Source: DATFFO01 sp963772815
GTDB taxonomy: Bacteria > Actinomycetota > Acidimicrobiia > Spongiisociales > ZC4RG35
DNA length: 64,000 bases
Direction of reading: 5' to 3'
Assembly: GCA_963772815.1 (NCBI GenBank)
Contig: CAVYYV010000005.1
Location: 372,001 to 436,000, forward strand
In this document: piece by piece, positions 53,247-61,868 of the stretch
How positions within the stretch are numbered: position 1 is the stretch's first letter
Layout of the letters: every line of letters begins with the position of its first letter
Position numbers and translations under genes: made by a program
The notes under the pieces: generated by a model
The model's database searches: none
What the model saw: the letters and a program-made list of their open reading frames with translations, nothing else
What the model was told of the DNA's origin: nothing

Positions 53247-54236
53247 ATGAGTTCGACCACCACTCGCCGCCTCGTCAGCATCCCCCTCTTGGTGCTGGCG
53301 ACCCTGTTGGTGACGATCGGAATGCCGCTATGGCTGGTATTGGGCCTCCTGGTCGATGCGGTCCGATACGCCCTGCGCCGGGTGCCGTTCATGGCCCTGC
53401 GGCTCCTGATCTTCGCCGCCGTCTATCTGTGGGCCGAGGTGGCCGGGTTGATAGCCGCCGGGTGGATCTTGGCCACCGGACGACAGGGTTCGGAGGAACG
53501 CTTCTACCGGGTACAGGCGGCCTGGGCGCAGATCCTGTTCCGGGCCGTGAAGGCCATCTTCGGTCTCCGGTTCCGTGCCGAGGGCGTCGAGTGTGTTGCT
53601 CCCGGGCCGATCATCGTTCTGGCCCGTCACGCCTCGATCGTCGACAATCTGCTCCCTGCCGCATTCATCACCAGACGCGCCGGGATCCGCCTCCGTTACG
53701 TGTTCAAGCAGGAATTGCTGGTTGACCCGGCACTGGACGTGGTGGGAAATCGCCTTCGGAATGCCTTCATCGACCGGGATGGCGACTCGGCCCAAGCCAT
53801 CCGCCAAATCGCCGATTTGGCTCTCGGGCTGGGATCGGACGAGGGGGTGCTGCTATTCCCGGAAGGGACCCGCTACAGCCCGGAGAGGCAAGGCCGGGTC
53901 ATGGCGATACTCGAGAAGCGCAGCCCCCGTCTGCACCGCCTCGCAAGCGGCCTGCGCTCTGTGCTGCCGCCCCGCACCGGGGGTGTGCTGGCCCTGCTCG
54001 AATCGTGCCGGTCCGACATCGTCGTCCTCGCCCACCGGGGCCTGGACGGATTCGCCCGGCTGACCGACATCTGGCGAGGGGCGATGGTGGGCACGAACGT
54101 CGACGTGCGTCTATGGCGGATCGGCGCCGACCGGATCCCCGAGGATCGGCAGGCGCGAATCGAGTGGCTGTTCGAGTTGTGGCACGAGGTGGATGGCTGG
54201 ATCAACCTCGGTGCGCCCATGGAAGAGCCGGCATGA
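53247..54236 (+). CDS. PlsC-like lysophospholipid acyltransferase
   Basis: 329 residues. Two or three N-terminal hydrophobic segments (about 8-85), then the acyltransferase motifs: motif I RHASIVDNLLP (HX4D), motif II-like block FKQELLVDPALDVVGNR, and motif III LLFPEGTRYS. The unusual long N-terminal membrane part is typical of some actinobacterial members. It acylates a glycerol- or sugar-lipid; the acceptor is not known. The ATGA overlap with the next gene points to coupling. Confidence 0.88.
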   Translation: MSSTTTRRLVSIPLLVLATLLVTIGMPLWLVLGLLVDAVRYALRRVPFMALRLLIFAAVYLWAEVAGLIAAGWILATGRQGSEERFYRVQAAWAQILFRAVKAIFGLRFRAEGVECVAPGPIIVLARHASIVDNLLPAAFITRRAGIRLRYVFKQELLVDPALDVVGNRLRNAFIDRDGDSAQAIRQIADLALGLGSDEGVLLFPEGTRYSPERQGRVMAILEKRSPRLHRLASGLRSVLPPRTGGVLALLESCRSDIVVLAHRGLDGFARLTDIWRGAMVGTNVDVRLWRIGADRIPEDRQARIEWLFELWHEVDGWINLGAPMEEPA

Positions 54237-55010
54237 CCGGATCGGTGATGGTGGGCACGGTGGTGGCCGTGGTGGTGCTCATGATCGTGGTGTGGGTCAT
54301 CTCGGTGGCCCGTACCGACGTCTCTCTGGTCGACATCGCCTGGGGATTCGGCTTCGTTGTGGTGGCTTGGGTGGCCTTCTGGATCGTTGGCGATCCCGGA
54401 CCGCGCCGGTGGTTGCTCGTGACACTCACCTCGATATGGGGGTTGCGGCTGTCCATCTACCTGGCCTGGCGCAATCTGGGAGGCGGCGAGGACTACCGCT
54501 ACCAGGCCATGAGGCGGAAGGACCCTGATGCCTTCTGGTGGAAGAGCCTGTTCAGGGTGTTCGGGGTTCAGGCGCTGCTGATGTGGATCGTGTCCCTGCC
54601 GATACAGATGGGCCAGGTTCCCGGGGCGGGGCCGCTCGGCTTCGCCGACTGGCTGGGAGGGCGCGGTGTGGGTGATAGGGATCATCTTCGAGACCACCGG
54701 GGACCTGCAGCTGGCGATATTCAAATCCAATCCGGCCAACCAGGGCCGGGTGATGGACCGGGGACTATGGCGCTACACCCGTCACCCCAACTACTTCGGG
54801 GATTTCATGGTGTGGTGGGGTCTCTACCTGATCGCCCTCTCCGGGGGACAGTGGTGGACCGTGGTGGGCCCCCTCGTGATGAGTGTGCTGTTGATGCGAG
54901 TGTCGGGGGTGGGCCTACTGGAGAAGACCATCACCAAGCGCCGCCCCGGATACGAGCAGTACATGGAGCAGACCAACGCCTTCTTCCCCGGTCCACCGCG
55001 ATCGGTCTGA
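54233..55010 (+). pseudogene. DUF1295 (steroid 5-alpha-reductase-like) membrane protein, one frameshift
   Basis: From ATG 54233, which overlaps the PlsC-like stop, the frame gives MTGSVMVGTVVAVVVLMIVV to PGAGPLGFADWLGG; the rest (VIGIIFETTGDLQLAIFKSN, WRYTRHPNYFGDFMVWWGLY, ITKRRPGYEQYMEQTNAFFP) is in a +1 frame. Removing one G in the run at about 54659-54661 (GGAGGGCGC) restores a 258-residue DUF1295 protein with the RHPNYFG signature. So it is intact save for one base: either a real recent frameshift or a sequence error. Confidence 0.82.
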
Positions 55011-55015
55011 CAGCT

Positions 55016-55861
55016 CTAGATCACCACGCCCGGCTCGACCGTCGTCCCCAACTCGACCGCCGCCGCGACGCTGGCCAGATCGGCCAGTTGGTCGGCTCCC
55101 AGCCGTCGAGCGTGGGTTGCGTCACGCACAGCCGGGCCGCCCAGAATGACCGGCTGGGAGTTGCTCAGGTGGCGCCGCGCCACTCGCACCATATTGCGAG
55201 CCTCGTCCACGTAGTCGGCCATCGTGACCCCGATACACACCGCCCGGATCCTCTCGGACCGGACCGCCACCCTCTCTAGCGCGTCGATCGGGGTGTTGAC
55301 CCCCAGATCGATGACGGTGTAACCCGCCCCGCGCAAGACGTCGGAGGCCATGGCAAGACCCAGGCCGTGGCGCTCGCCGGGTGGAGCCGAGACGACCACG
55401 GTCCCCCGGCGCCTGCCCGGCCGGGAGAAATGGGGCGCCATGCGCCCGATGAGGCGGATGGCCATGTTGGAGACCATGTGCTCGTCCTCCACGCCGATCT
55501 CTTCTGACGCCCAGCGTTCTCCAACCGAATGCAGGGCCGGAACGAACAAGTCCGTATACACCTCCACCGGAGTGAAACCGCTGGAGAGGGCGGCCTCGAT
55601 CACCTTCCAGGCACCCGTGGCGTCGCCCGCCAACAGCCGGTTCTCCAGCCGCACGAACCACGATGTGGTCCTCCTCGACTCAGGATGGGAAGAACCACTG
55701 GCCTTTCCTTGTTGGAAAAGATCGAGATCGCGCGAAGCGATTCGCCAGGTTCTCCCCTCTTTGTGGGCGGGAAGCAATCCCAAACGCACGTAGCGGTAGA
55801 CCGTCATGTAGTGAACACCCAGCCGGTCTGCCGCCTCTCGTAGCGTCAAGATATCGCTCAT
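55016..55861 (-). CDS. CarH/LitR-like cobalamin-dependent light-sensing regulator
   Basis: 281 residues. N-terminal HTH of excisionase/MerR-like type (ILTLREAADRLGVHYMTVYR, about 4-50), a helical B12-capping domain (about 65-145) and a C-terminal B12-binding Rossmann domain. The light-sensor signature Wx9EH is exact: W117, E127, H128 in ERWASEEIGVEDEH, and the base-off ligand motif ExHxxG is E163, H165, G168. These are the residues that define CarH, an adenosylcobalamin photoreceptor repressor. It is divergent from whiB with only 47 bases between the start codons. Confidence 0.88.
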   Translation of the reverse strand: MSDILTLREAADRLGVHYMTVYRYVRLGLLPAHKEGRTWRIASRDLDLFQQGKASGSSHPESRRTTSWFVRLENRLLAGDATGAWKVIEAALSSGFTPVEVYTDLFVPALHSVGERWASEEIGVEDEHMVSNMAIRLIGRMAPHFSRPGRRRGTVVVSAPPGERHGLGLAMASDVLRGAGYTVIDLGVNTPIDALERVAVRSERIRAVCIGVTMADYVDEARNMVRVARRHLSNSQPVILGGPAVRDATHARRLGADQLADLASVAAAVELGTTVEPGVVI

Positions 55862-55868
55862 ATTTCGA

Positions 55869-55897
55869 TTGAATTTAACGCTAAAGGGTCATAAGGT
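55869..55897 (+). promoter_or_regulatory. Candidate whiB promoter in the carH-whiB intergenic region
   Basis: TTGAAT at 55869-55874 and TAAGGT at 55892-55897, 17 bases apart, fit TTGAC-like / TANNNT. Transcription would start within a few bases of the whiB ATG, so a near-leaderless message is expected. The region is AT-rich and short, so a CarH operator must overlap it. Confidence 0.4.
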
Positions 55898-55908
55898 GAA
55901 CGGTCGAC

Positions 55909-56196
55909 ATGGAATCTAGACTGCTTGAACTCGAAATCAGCACCGATTGGCGGGAGCGGGCGGCCTGCGCCGACTACCCCACGGATCTGTTCTTCCCGGC
56001 CGGCGAGACCGGACCGGCGGAACTGCAGATCCGCAAAGCCAAGGAGGTGTGCGGACGTTGCGAAGTGCAGGACGACTGCCTGCTCTACGCTCTCGAGGCG
56101 AACCAGCGCGATGGCATCTGGGGTGGGCTCACCTCCGATGAGCGCAAGCGCCTTCGTCGCCGCTGGCTGGCTGAGCGCCGTCGCCGCACCGGCTGA
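55909..56196 (+). CDS. WhiB-family iron-sulfur transcription factor
   Basis: 95 residues. The four cluster cysteines are C20, C48, C51 and C57 (CGRCEVQDDC for the last three), followed by the GIWGG turn (69-73) and a basic tail ERKRLRRRWLAERRRRTG that binds DNA. WhiB-like proteins are restricted to actinobacteria and their phages and work with sigma-A. Divergence from a CarH-type photoreceptor suggests light control of this regulator. Confidence 0.94.
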   Translation: MESRLLELEISTDWRERAACADYPTDLFFPAGETGPAELQIRKAKEVCGRCEVQDDCLLYALEANQRDGIWGGLTSDERKRLRRRWLAERRRRTG

Positions 56197-56289
56197 ACGA
56201 TCTGGACAAGTCAATCATCGAGGGTGTGATTCCGTCGCGTCGCGCCCGGCTGGACTTACCCTGATGCCTACGCCAGCTCTGAGGCCCCG

Positions 56290-57261
56290 TTGATCGTCGA
56301 CGCCGCCCTGTATGTCAAAGGCCACCGCGACCCCGAACCGTTTGAGGTCGAGGGTGCCCTCGCCCGATCCCAACCACCGGACCGGTTCTCGTGGATCGGC
56401 CTGTTCGAGCCCAGCGCCGAGGAGGTGGAAGGGGTAAGTCGGGAGTTCGAGCTGCACGAGCTGGCGGTAGAGGACATACTGCTCGCCCACCAGCGGCCCA
56501 AGCTGGAGATGTACGGTGAAACGCTGTTCGTGGTGCTCAAGCCGGCCCTCTACAGCGACACCGCCGAGTCGGTCGAACTGGGGGAGATCCTGGTCGCTTT
56601 GTCGGACGACTACGTGGTGGCGGTGCGCCATGGGCCCGCCAGCCAACTGGTAAGGGTCAGGAACCGCCTGGAAGCCGGCCCCGACGAGCTCGCTCTTGGG
56701 CCCGGGGCGGTATTGCTGGAGGTGATCGATCAGGTGGTCGACGACTACTCCACGGTCCTGAGCGGCCTGGAGGACGACGTCCGCCAGGTCGAGGAACAGG
56801 TGTTCTCCCCCGGGGCGGAGACCCCCACACAGCGCATATACCGGCTCAAGCGCGAAGTCCTTCACTTTCGCCAAGCGACCCAGCCACTGCTCGACCCCCT
56901 CGACCAGCTGGTGCGCGGCCGCTTTGCCGCCATCCACCCTGACCTGCGTGAGTACTACCGCGACGTGCTCGACCACCTCACCCGGGCAGTGGAACGGGTC
57001 ACGGCCATGGCCGACCTGCTCACCTCCATCCTCGATGCCAACTTGACTCAGGTCTCGGTTCGCCAGAACGAGGACATGCGAAAGATCTCGGCGTGGGTAG
57101 CTGTGGCGGCGGTACCGACGTTGCTGGCCGGCATCTGGGGGATGAACTTCAACCACATGCCGGAACTGGACAAGTGGTGGGGTTACCCTCTCGCGTTGGC
57201 TGTGATGGCCACGATCTCGATCAGCCTCTATTTGCGGTTCAAGAAGTCGGGGTGGCTCTGA
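56290..57261 (+). CDS. corA: CorA-family magnesium/cobalt channel
   Basis: 323 residues from TTG 56290. A cytoplasmic N-terminal domain (about 1-255) with long helices (LLEVIDQVVDDYSTVLSGLE) leads into two C-terminal membrane helices: AWVAVAAVPTLLAGIWGMNF with the signature GMN, and PLALAVMATISISLYLRF. The pentameric channel imports divalent cations; the loop after GMN (NHMPE) is the selectivity entrance. No riboswitch is seen before it. Confidence 0.92.
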   Translation: MIVDAALYVKGHRDPEPFEVEGALARSQPPDRFSWIGLFEPSAEEVEGVSREFELHELAVEDILLAHQRPKLEMYGETLFVVLKPALYSDTAESVELGEILVALSDDYVVAVRHGPASQLVRVRNRLEAGPDELALGPGAVLLEVIDQVVDDYSTVLSGLEDDVRQVEEQVFSPGAETPTQRIYRLKREVLHFRQATQPLLDPLDQLVRGRFAAIHPDLREYYRDVLDHLTRAVERVTAMADLLTSILDANLTQVSVRQNEDMRKISAWVAVAAVPTLLAGIWGMNFNHMPELDKWWGYPLALAVMATISISLYLRFKKSGWL

Positions 57262-57266
57262 GGGGA

Positions 57267-57296
57267 TTGCCTGCTTCGACTTTCAGCCTCCATAAT
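57267..57296 (+). promoter_or_regulatory. Candidate promoter of glnA
   Basis: TTGCCT (57267-57272) and CATAAT (57291-57296) with an 18-base spacer, 48 bases before the glnA start codon. The -10 is one base from TATAAT. No clear GlnR box was recognised between it and the gene. Confidence 0.4.
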
Positions 57297-57343
57297 GGCA
57301 TACCAATGCAGCATCGTTTTCCCATCCCGATGACACCGAATCC

Positions 57344-58669
57344 ATGAGCAAACAGGCCGACTACGTACTCCGCACGGTCGAGGAACGAGGCATCCGTTTC
57401 ATCAGACTGTGGTTCACAGACGTGCAGGGGTTCCTCAAGTCGGTTTCGATCAGCCCCGCCGAACTGGAGGTGGCCTTCGAGGAGGGCATGACGTTCGACG
57501 GCTCCTCAATCGACGGCTACGCCCGGGTGCAAGAGGCCGACATGCTGGCCCGTCCCGACCCGGCCACCTTCGCTGTTCTCCCTTGGCGGCCCGAACAACA
57601 GGTAGCCCGGATGTTCTGCGACATCTACACCCCCGACGGAGAACCGTTCGGAGGCGATCCGCGGACCGTCCTAAAGCGGAGCCTGGACCGGGCCTCGGAT
57701 CTGGGTTACACCTTCTACGTCGCTCCCGAGCTGGAGTTCTTCTACTTCCAGGACGCCGGGCCCGAGCCCGTCACCCTGGACCGGGGCGGCTACTTCGACC
57801 TGACTCCCCTCGACGTCGCCCAGGAATACCGGCGCAAGACGATCAACGCTCTCGAGCACATGGGTATCCCCGTCGAGCACAGCCACCATGAGGTTGCTCC
57901 CTCCCAGCACGAGATCATCGTCCGCTATACCGACGCCCTCTCCATGGCGGACAACATCATGACGTTTCGACTTACGGTGAAGGAGGTGGCACTCCAGCAC
58001 GGGATCTACGCCACCTTCATGCCCAAGCCGCTCGAGGAGCACGACGGCTCCGGCATGCACCTGCATCTGTCTCTGTTCGAGGGTGACCGCAACGTCTTCT
58101 ACGACGCCGCGTCCGAGAACGGCCTCTCGACGTCTGCCGAAGCGTTCATCGCCGGACTGCTGCGCCACGCCCGCGAAATCACCGCCGTCACCAACCAGTG
58201 GGTCAACTCCTACAAACGACTGGTGGGAGGTTTCGATGCTCCCATCTACGTGTCCTGGGCCCGCAACAACCAATCGGCACTGGTCCGTGTGCCTACACCC
58301 AAGAAGGGGAAGGCCGCCAGCGTTCGGGTCGAATACCGGGCCGCCGACCCCGTCGCCAACCCCTACCTGGCCCTGGCAGTGCTCCTGCAGGCGGGGCTGA
58401 AGGGGATCGAAGAGGGCTACGAGCTGCCTCCGGAAGTGGCAGACAACGTATTCCGCATGACCTCGAGCGAGCGGGCTGCGGCCGGGATCGACCGCCTACC
58501 CGAAACTCTGGCCGAAGCGCTGGACGCCATGGAGCGCTCGGAGCTGGTGGCGGAGGCCCTGGGCGAGCATCTCTTCGACTGGTTTCTGCGCAACAAGCGC
58601 AAGGAGTGGAACCGCTACCAACGCCACGTCTCCCGGTGGGAGCTGGAGAACTTCCTTCCGATCCTCTGA
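57344..58669 (+). CDS. glnA: Type I glutamine synthetase (alpha-like, short form)
   Basis: 441 residues, ATP-dependent ligation of ammonia to glutamate. Visible blocks: FTDVQGFLKSVSI and MTFDGSSIDGYARVQEADML (Asp-latch region), YVAPELEFFYF with metal-binding Glu, HHEVAPSQHEI, the ATP-site GSGMHLHLS, KRLVGGFDAPIYVSWARNNQ and EYRAADPVANPYLALAVLLQ. The length and YELPPEVADNVFRM in place of the adenylylation loop with its Tyr fit the alpha type, which is feedback- rather than adenylylation-controlled. The GlnR-like gene starts 13 bases after the stop. Confidence 0.94.
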   Translation: MSKQADYVLRTVEERGIRFIRLWFTDVQGFLKSVSISPAELEVAFEEGMTFDGSSIDGYARVQEADMLARPDPATFAVLPWRPEQQVARMFCDIYTPDGEPFGGDPRTVLKRSLDRASDLGYTFYVAPELEFFYFQDAGPEPVTLDRGGYFDLTPLDVAQEYRRKTINALEHMGIPVEHSHHEVAPSQHEIIVRYTDALSMADNIMTFRLTVKEVALQHGIYATFMPKPLEEHDGSGMHLHLSLFEGDRNVFYDAASENGLSTSAEAFIAGLLRHAREITAVTNQWVNSYKRLVGGFDAPIYVSWARNNQSALVRVPTPKKGKAASVRVEYRAADPVANPYLALAVLLQAGLKGIEEGYELPPEVADNVFRMTSSERAAAGIDRLPETLAEALDAMERSELVAEALGEHLFDWFLRNKRKEWNRYQRHVSRWELENFLPIL

Positions 58670-58681
58670 ACGGACACGAGC

Positions 58682-59311
58682 ATGAACGTCGCCGCCTTTC
58701 CCTCCGACTGCAGCGAAGGGCTGGCTTCTGCACTCGCTCTGGCCGGGGTGGAGCTCTCATGGCTGGAGGACATGGAATCACCCGACCTGGGAGAGGCCGC
58801 GTTACTGGTGGTGGAACTAGCCGACGAGCCTATGCGCCGACTACGGCTCCTGGACCGGATCGTCGAGGACGTGGGACTGCCCGTGATCGTCGTTGCCGAC
58901 TCCTCCTCACTTCCTCTCATCGAGCGGGCCAAAGGGATCTCCGACTTCGTCCTGGAGCCACTCGACCCTGCCGAACTGGGCGTGCGCCTGCGTCGTCACT
59001 TCCATGTCACCGAGTCAGACGAGAAGAGGGCATTCAAGGACCTCGAACTCAACACGCTCACGTATCAAGCCACCCTCGACGGCCAACCGCTCGACCTCAC
59101 ATACATGGAGTACGAGCTGTTGCGGTTCCTGGTCGAGAATCAGGGCCGAGTATGGAGCCGGGACCAACTCCTGTCCAAGGTGTGGGGATACGATTACTAC
59201 GGGGGTAATCGCACCGTCGACGTCCACATCCGCCGGGTCCGGGCCAAGCTCGGAGAAGAGCGGGCCTCGTGGATCACGACGGTGCGCTCGGTCGGCTACC
59301 GCTTCGGCTGA
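58682..59311 (+). CDS. GlnR-like orphan OmpR-family regulator
   Basis: 209 residues. The receiver domain is degenerate: the beta-3 end reads LLVVELADEP, with Glu where the phospho-Asp normally sits, and the usual acidic pair is missing. The C-terminal winged helix is normal (YMEYELLRFLVENQGRVWSR, SKVWGYDYYGGNRTVDVHIR, TTVRSVGYRFG) and very like GlnR, the nitrogen regulator. Position directly after glnA supports nitrogen control independent of phosphorylation. Confidence 0.85.
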   Translation: MNVAAFPSDCSEGLASALALAGVELSWLEDMESPDLGEAALLVVELADEPMRRLRLLDRIVEDVGLPVIVVADSSSLPLIERAKGISDFVLEPLDPAELGVRLRRHFHVTESDEKRAFKDLELNTLTYQATLDGQPLDLTYMEYELLRFLVENQGRVWSRDQLLSKVWGYDYYGGNRTVDVHIRRVRAKLGEERASWITTVRSVGYRFG

Positions 59312-59400
59312 AGGCCGGCGCCGAGAGGTGGGCCGGAAGACCCCACGGAGCGGATCGTGAGTCACTCCAGTTGTGACGACAGCCGGTCGATAAATGCGTA

Positions 59401-60636
59401 ATGGCGAATCCGGCGATTCCGACCAAACCAAATCGTTCCTCGATGGAGAGCTTCCTCGACGAATACCAGTACGTTCGCCTGGGCATGACGCTCCTCGGCG
59501 CTGTTCTGCTCGGCGTCGTCACCCTCATATCGGGTTGGACCTGGACCTTCGCCGTGGTGCTGCTGGTGCTCGGCGCCGTGCTGGCTCATGCCGGCTGGTC
59601 CTTGACGCGGGGCGTGCGCTCGCCCATCGCCATGCTGCTCCTCGATCTCACCTTGTGGGGAGCGGTGATGGCGTTGAACTATCAGAACCCGGTGGTGAAC
59701 CCGGGCACCTTCGCCTTCTTGAGCATCCTCCCCGTGATGTTCGCCAACAGCTTCTGGGTGGTGTCCGGCCTCTTCTCCTACCTGGCCGCCTGGTACGGGC
59801 TCTCCTACTTCATGGGGGCGGGCCTGAATGCCAGGACCATCGGGCTGTTCATGTCGGTCCTGGTGACAGTCGCCGTCCTCGATGCCGTCCTCGTCCGGAT
59901 CCGGATCTGGCTGGGGCGACTCGAGGCCAATCGTTCCCAGATGCTGGGAACCGTGAGCCATGAGCTCAAGAACAACCTGACCGCCATGTTGGGCATGACA
60001 GAGCTCGTCACCACCGGAGACGACATTGGATCCGATGAGGCCATGGAACTGATCGGGCTCGCCCACCAGCAGGCGGTCGATGCCGCCGAGATCGTCGAAG
60101 ACTTGCTCACCGTGTCGAGATTGCAGCAATCCGCCCTGAGTCTGGATCCGGAACCCGTCGACCTGCGACATGAGGTGGCAACGACCGTCCACCGATTCGA
60201 CGGAGAGGGAACCGTCGTCTCCATAACGGGTGACGAACTGCCCACAGTCGTCGCAGACTCACTGCGCGTGCGCCAGATCCTTCGCAATCTGGTCTCGAAC
60301 GCGGTTCGTTATGGGGGCAGCCACATCGAAGTAGCCACCAGCGTTTCGGGCGATCGGGCCCAGGTCGTGGTGCGTGACGACGGCGACGGCATTCCCGACG
60401 ATGAGCTCAACACGATCTTCCTCCCCTACCGCCGATCGGCCAAGACACCCCGCACGGGCACCTCGGTAGGACTCGGCCTGTACGTCTCCCATCACCTCGC
60501 CCACGCCATGGGAGGCAGCCTCACCTACCGCCGATCGGAGGGTTGGACCGAGTTCCTGCTCTCCCTTCCCGCCCGCCCGGATCTACCCCTCCCCCGACCC
60601 GAGCCGGTCCCCGAGGCTGGTTCGGTGTGCGTCTGA
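59401..60636 (+). CDS. Membrane sensor histidine kinase
   Basis: 411 residues (ATG 59401; ATG 59443 is an alternative). Five to six membrane helices (about 25-165) without a large extracellular domain, then HisKA with SHELKNNLTAMLGMTELV and an HATPase with NLVSNAVRYGG, VVRDDGDGIPDDELNTIF and TGTSVGLGLYVSHHLAHAMG. No response regulator is adjacent except the GlnR-like protein, which lacks the acceptor Asp, so the partner is unknown. Its last codons (GSVCV and TGA) are supplied by the first unit of a palindromic repeat array. Confidence 0.9.
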   Translation: MANPAIPTKPNRSSMESFLDEYQYVRLGMTLLGAVLLGVVTLISGWTWTFAVVLLVLGAVLAHAGWSLTRGVRSPIAMLLLDLTLWGAVMALNYQNPVVNPGTFAFLSILPVMFANSFWVVSGLFSYLAAWYGLSYFMGAGLNARTIGLFMSVLVTVAVLDAVLVRIRIWLGRLEANRSQMLGTVSHELKNNLTAMLGMTELVTTGDDIGSDEAMELIGLAHQQAVDAAEIVEDLLTVSRLQQSALSLDPEPVDLRHEVATTVHRFDGEGTVVSITGDELPTVVADSLRVRQILRNLVSNAVRYGGSHIEVATSVSGDRAQVVVRDDGDGIPDDELNTIFLPYRRSAKTPRTGTSVGLGLYVSHHLAHAMGGSLTYRRSEGWTEFLLSLPARPDLPLPRPEPVPEAGSVCV

Positions 60637-60889
60637 CCACCGCCACGGTCGACGTCGACACACCCAACCACCCCGGACGTGCGACGAAAGTTCAGTGTGC
60701 GTCTGACCACCGCCACGGTCGACGTCGACACACCCAACCACCCCGGGCGTGCGACGAAAGTTCGGTGTGCGTCTGACCACCGCCACGGTCGACGTCGACA
60801 CACCCAACCACCCCGGACGTGCGACGAAAGTTCAGTGTGCGTCCCACCACCGCCACGGTTGACTTCGACACACCCAACCATCCCCCTTC
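60625..60889. repeat. Tandem palindromic repeat array, GTGTGC family, four units (left flank of AbiEi-DUF559 gene)
   Basis: Units start at 60625, 60695, 60765 and 60835, exactly 70 bases apart and nearly identical through the whole unit: GTGTGCGTCTGACCACCG, a CCACGGTCGACGTCGAC stretch, CACACCCAACCACCCC and a GTGCGACGAAAGTTC link. The first unit supplies the stop codon of the kinase gene. Confidence 0.9.
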
Positions 60890-60922
60890 CAGGTGTCAGG
60901 CCGATCCGGCAGGGTGTTGCTT

Positions 60923-61861
60923 ATGGCTGGCACGCACCCTGATGCCGCGGTCGACCAGTATTTCGCCCATCAGTACGGGATCATCACCAACGCCCAGGCG
61001 CGAAAGGCAGGCCTGACGCCCCGCATGATTCAGCGCCGGGTGGAGTCGGGCAGATGGCGCCACGTGGCCCGAGGGCTGTATGCGGTGGCATCTGCCCCGC
61101 CCACCTGGCATCAACGCCTGGCCGCGGCGGTCCTGCATCACAACCAGGCACTGGTCACGGGTAACTCCGCGGCCAGGCTCCACGAATTCGAGGTTCCGCG
61201 CGTCGATCGACCGGAGGTGATGGTGCCGTTCACGGCCAACGCTCGTTCACCCCTCGGCAAAGTGGAACGGTCGTGCTTCTACTTCCAGACGAACCGGTTC
61301 AGGGTGATGGGCTTCGAGGTCATCAGCCCGGCAGAGACGGTCCTCAAGCTGGCAGCCTCCAGAAGCGAGGCTGAGGTTGGCAAGCTGGTCGATCACACGT
61401 TGGTCAATAGGACAGCCACCCTCGGTGAGTACCAGGACATCCTCGACCGTATCGCCGGGGGGAGAGTCCGAGGAGCACCTAGCCTGCGAAAGGTGGTGAC
61501 CGAGCGCCGTTCTGACGCCTATCAACCACCTACCTCGGAGTTGGAGCGGTTGAGTCGACGTCTGACCGACGATCCCCGCGTCCCACCCGCAAACCACCAG
61601 CACCGGCTGTTGGGCAGCGCTGGCCTGATGATCGTCGACACGTTCATCGAAGCCTGGGGACTGATTCTCGAGGTCGATGGACGCAACTATCACACCCGAA
61701 AGGCGGACTTCGAGCGCGATCGCCGACGTGACAACGCGGCCGCCGCCCAGGGTCTGATCGTGTTGCGCTTCACGTGGCGAATGATCCGCGATGACCTCGA
61801 TTACTGCCTCGAGACACTCCTCGCTACGGGCCGCCAACGTGCCCTGCGCAAACCCTCGTAA
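60923..61861 (+). CDS. AbiEi-type HTH antitoxin domain fused to DUF559 nuclease domain
   Basis: About 312 residues from ATG 60923 (GTG 60893 possible). The N-terminal part (QYFAHQYGIITNAQARKAGL, MIQRRVESGRWRHVARGLYA) is the winged-helix domain of type IV antitoxin AbiEi. The C-terminal part (about 230-300) is DUF559: IEAWGLILEVDGRNYHTRKA, DFERDRRRDNAAAAQGLIVL, RFTWRMI, with the acidic E, D and D residues of the Vsr-like fold. No AbiEii toxin is adjacent, so a classical toxin-antitoxin pair is unlikely. Arrays of the GTGTGC palindrome family lie on both sides, which parallels the other DUF559 gene in this window. Confidence 0.88.
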   Translation: MAGTHPDAAVDQYFAHQYGIITNAQARKAGLTPRMIQRRVESGRWRHVARGLYAVASAPPTWHQRLAAAVLHHNQALVTGNSAARLHEFEVPRVDRPEVMVPFTANARSPLGKVERSCFYFQTNRFRVMGFEVISPAETVLKLAASRSEAEVGKLVDHTLVNRTATLGEYQDILDRIAGGRVRGAPSLRKVVTERRSDAYQPPTSELERLSRRLTDDPRVPPANHQHRLLGSAGLMIVDTFIEAWGLILEVDGRNYHTRKADFERDRRRDNAAAAQGLIVLRFTWRMIRDDLDYCLETLLATGRQRALRKPS

Positions 61862-61868
61862 CCGTTGA

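Noticed and set aside
60625..60889. CRISPR-like look of the four-unit 70-bp array
   Set aside because: The whole 70-bp unit is conserved, so there are no variable spacers; the core is a long palindrome and no cas genes are near.
60923..61861. AbiE toxin-antitoxin system
   Set aside because: Only the AbiEi-like HTH domain is present, fused to a nuclease domain; no AbiEii nucleotidyltransferase is beside it.
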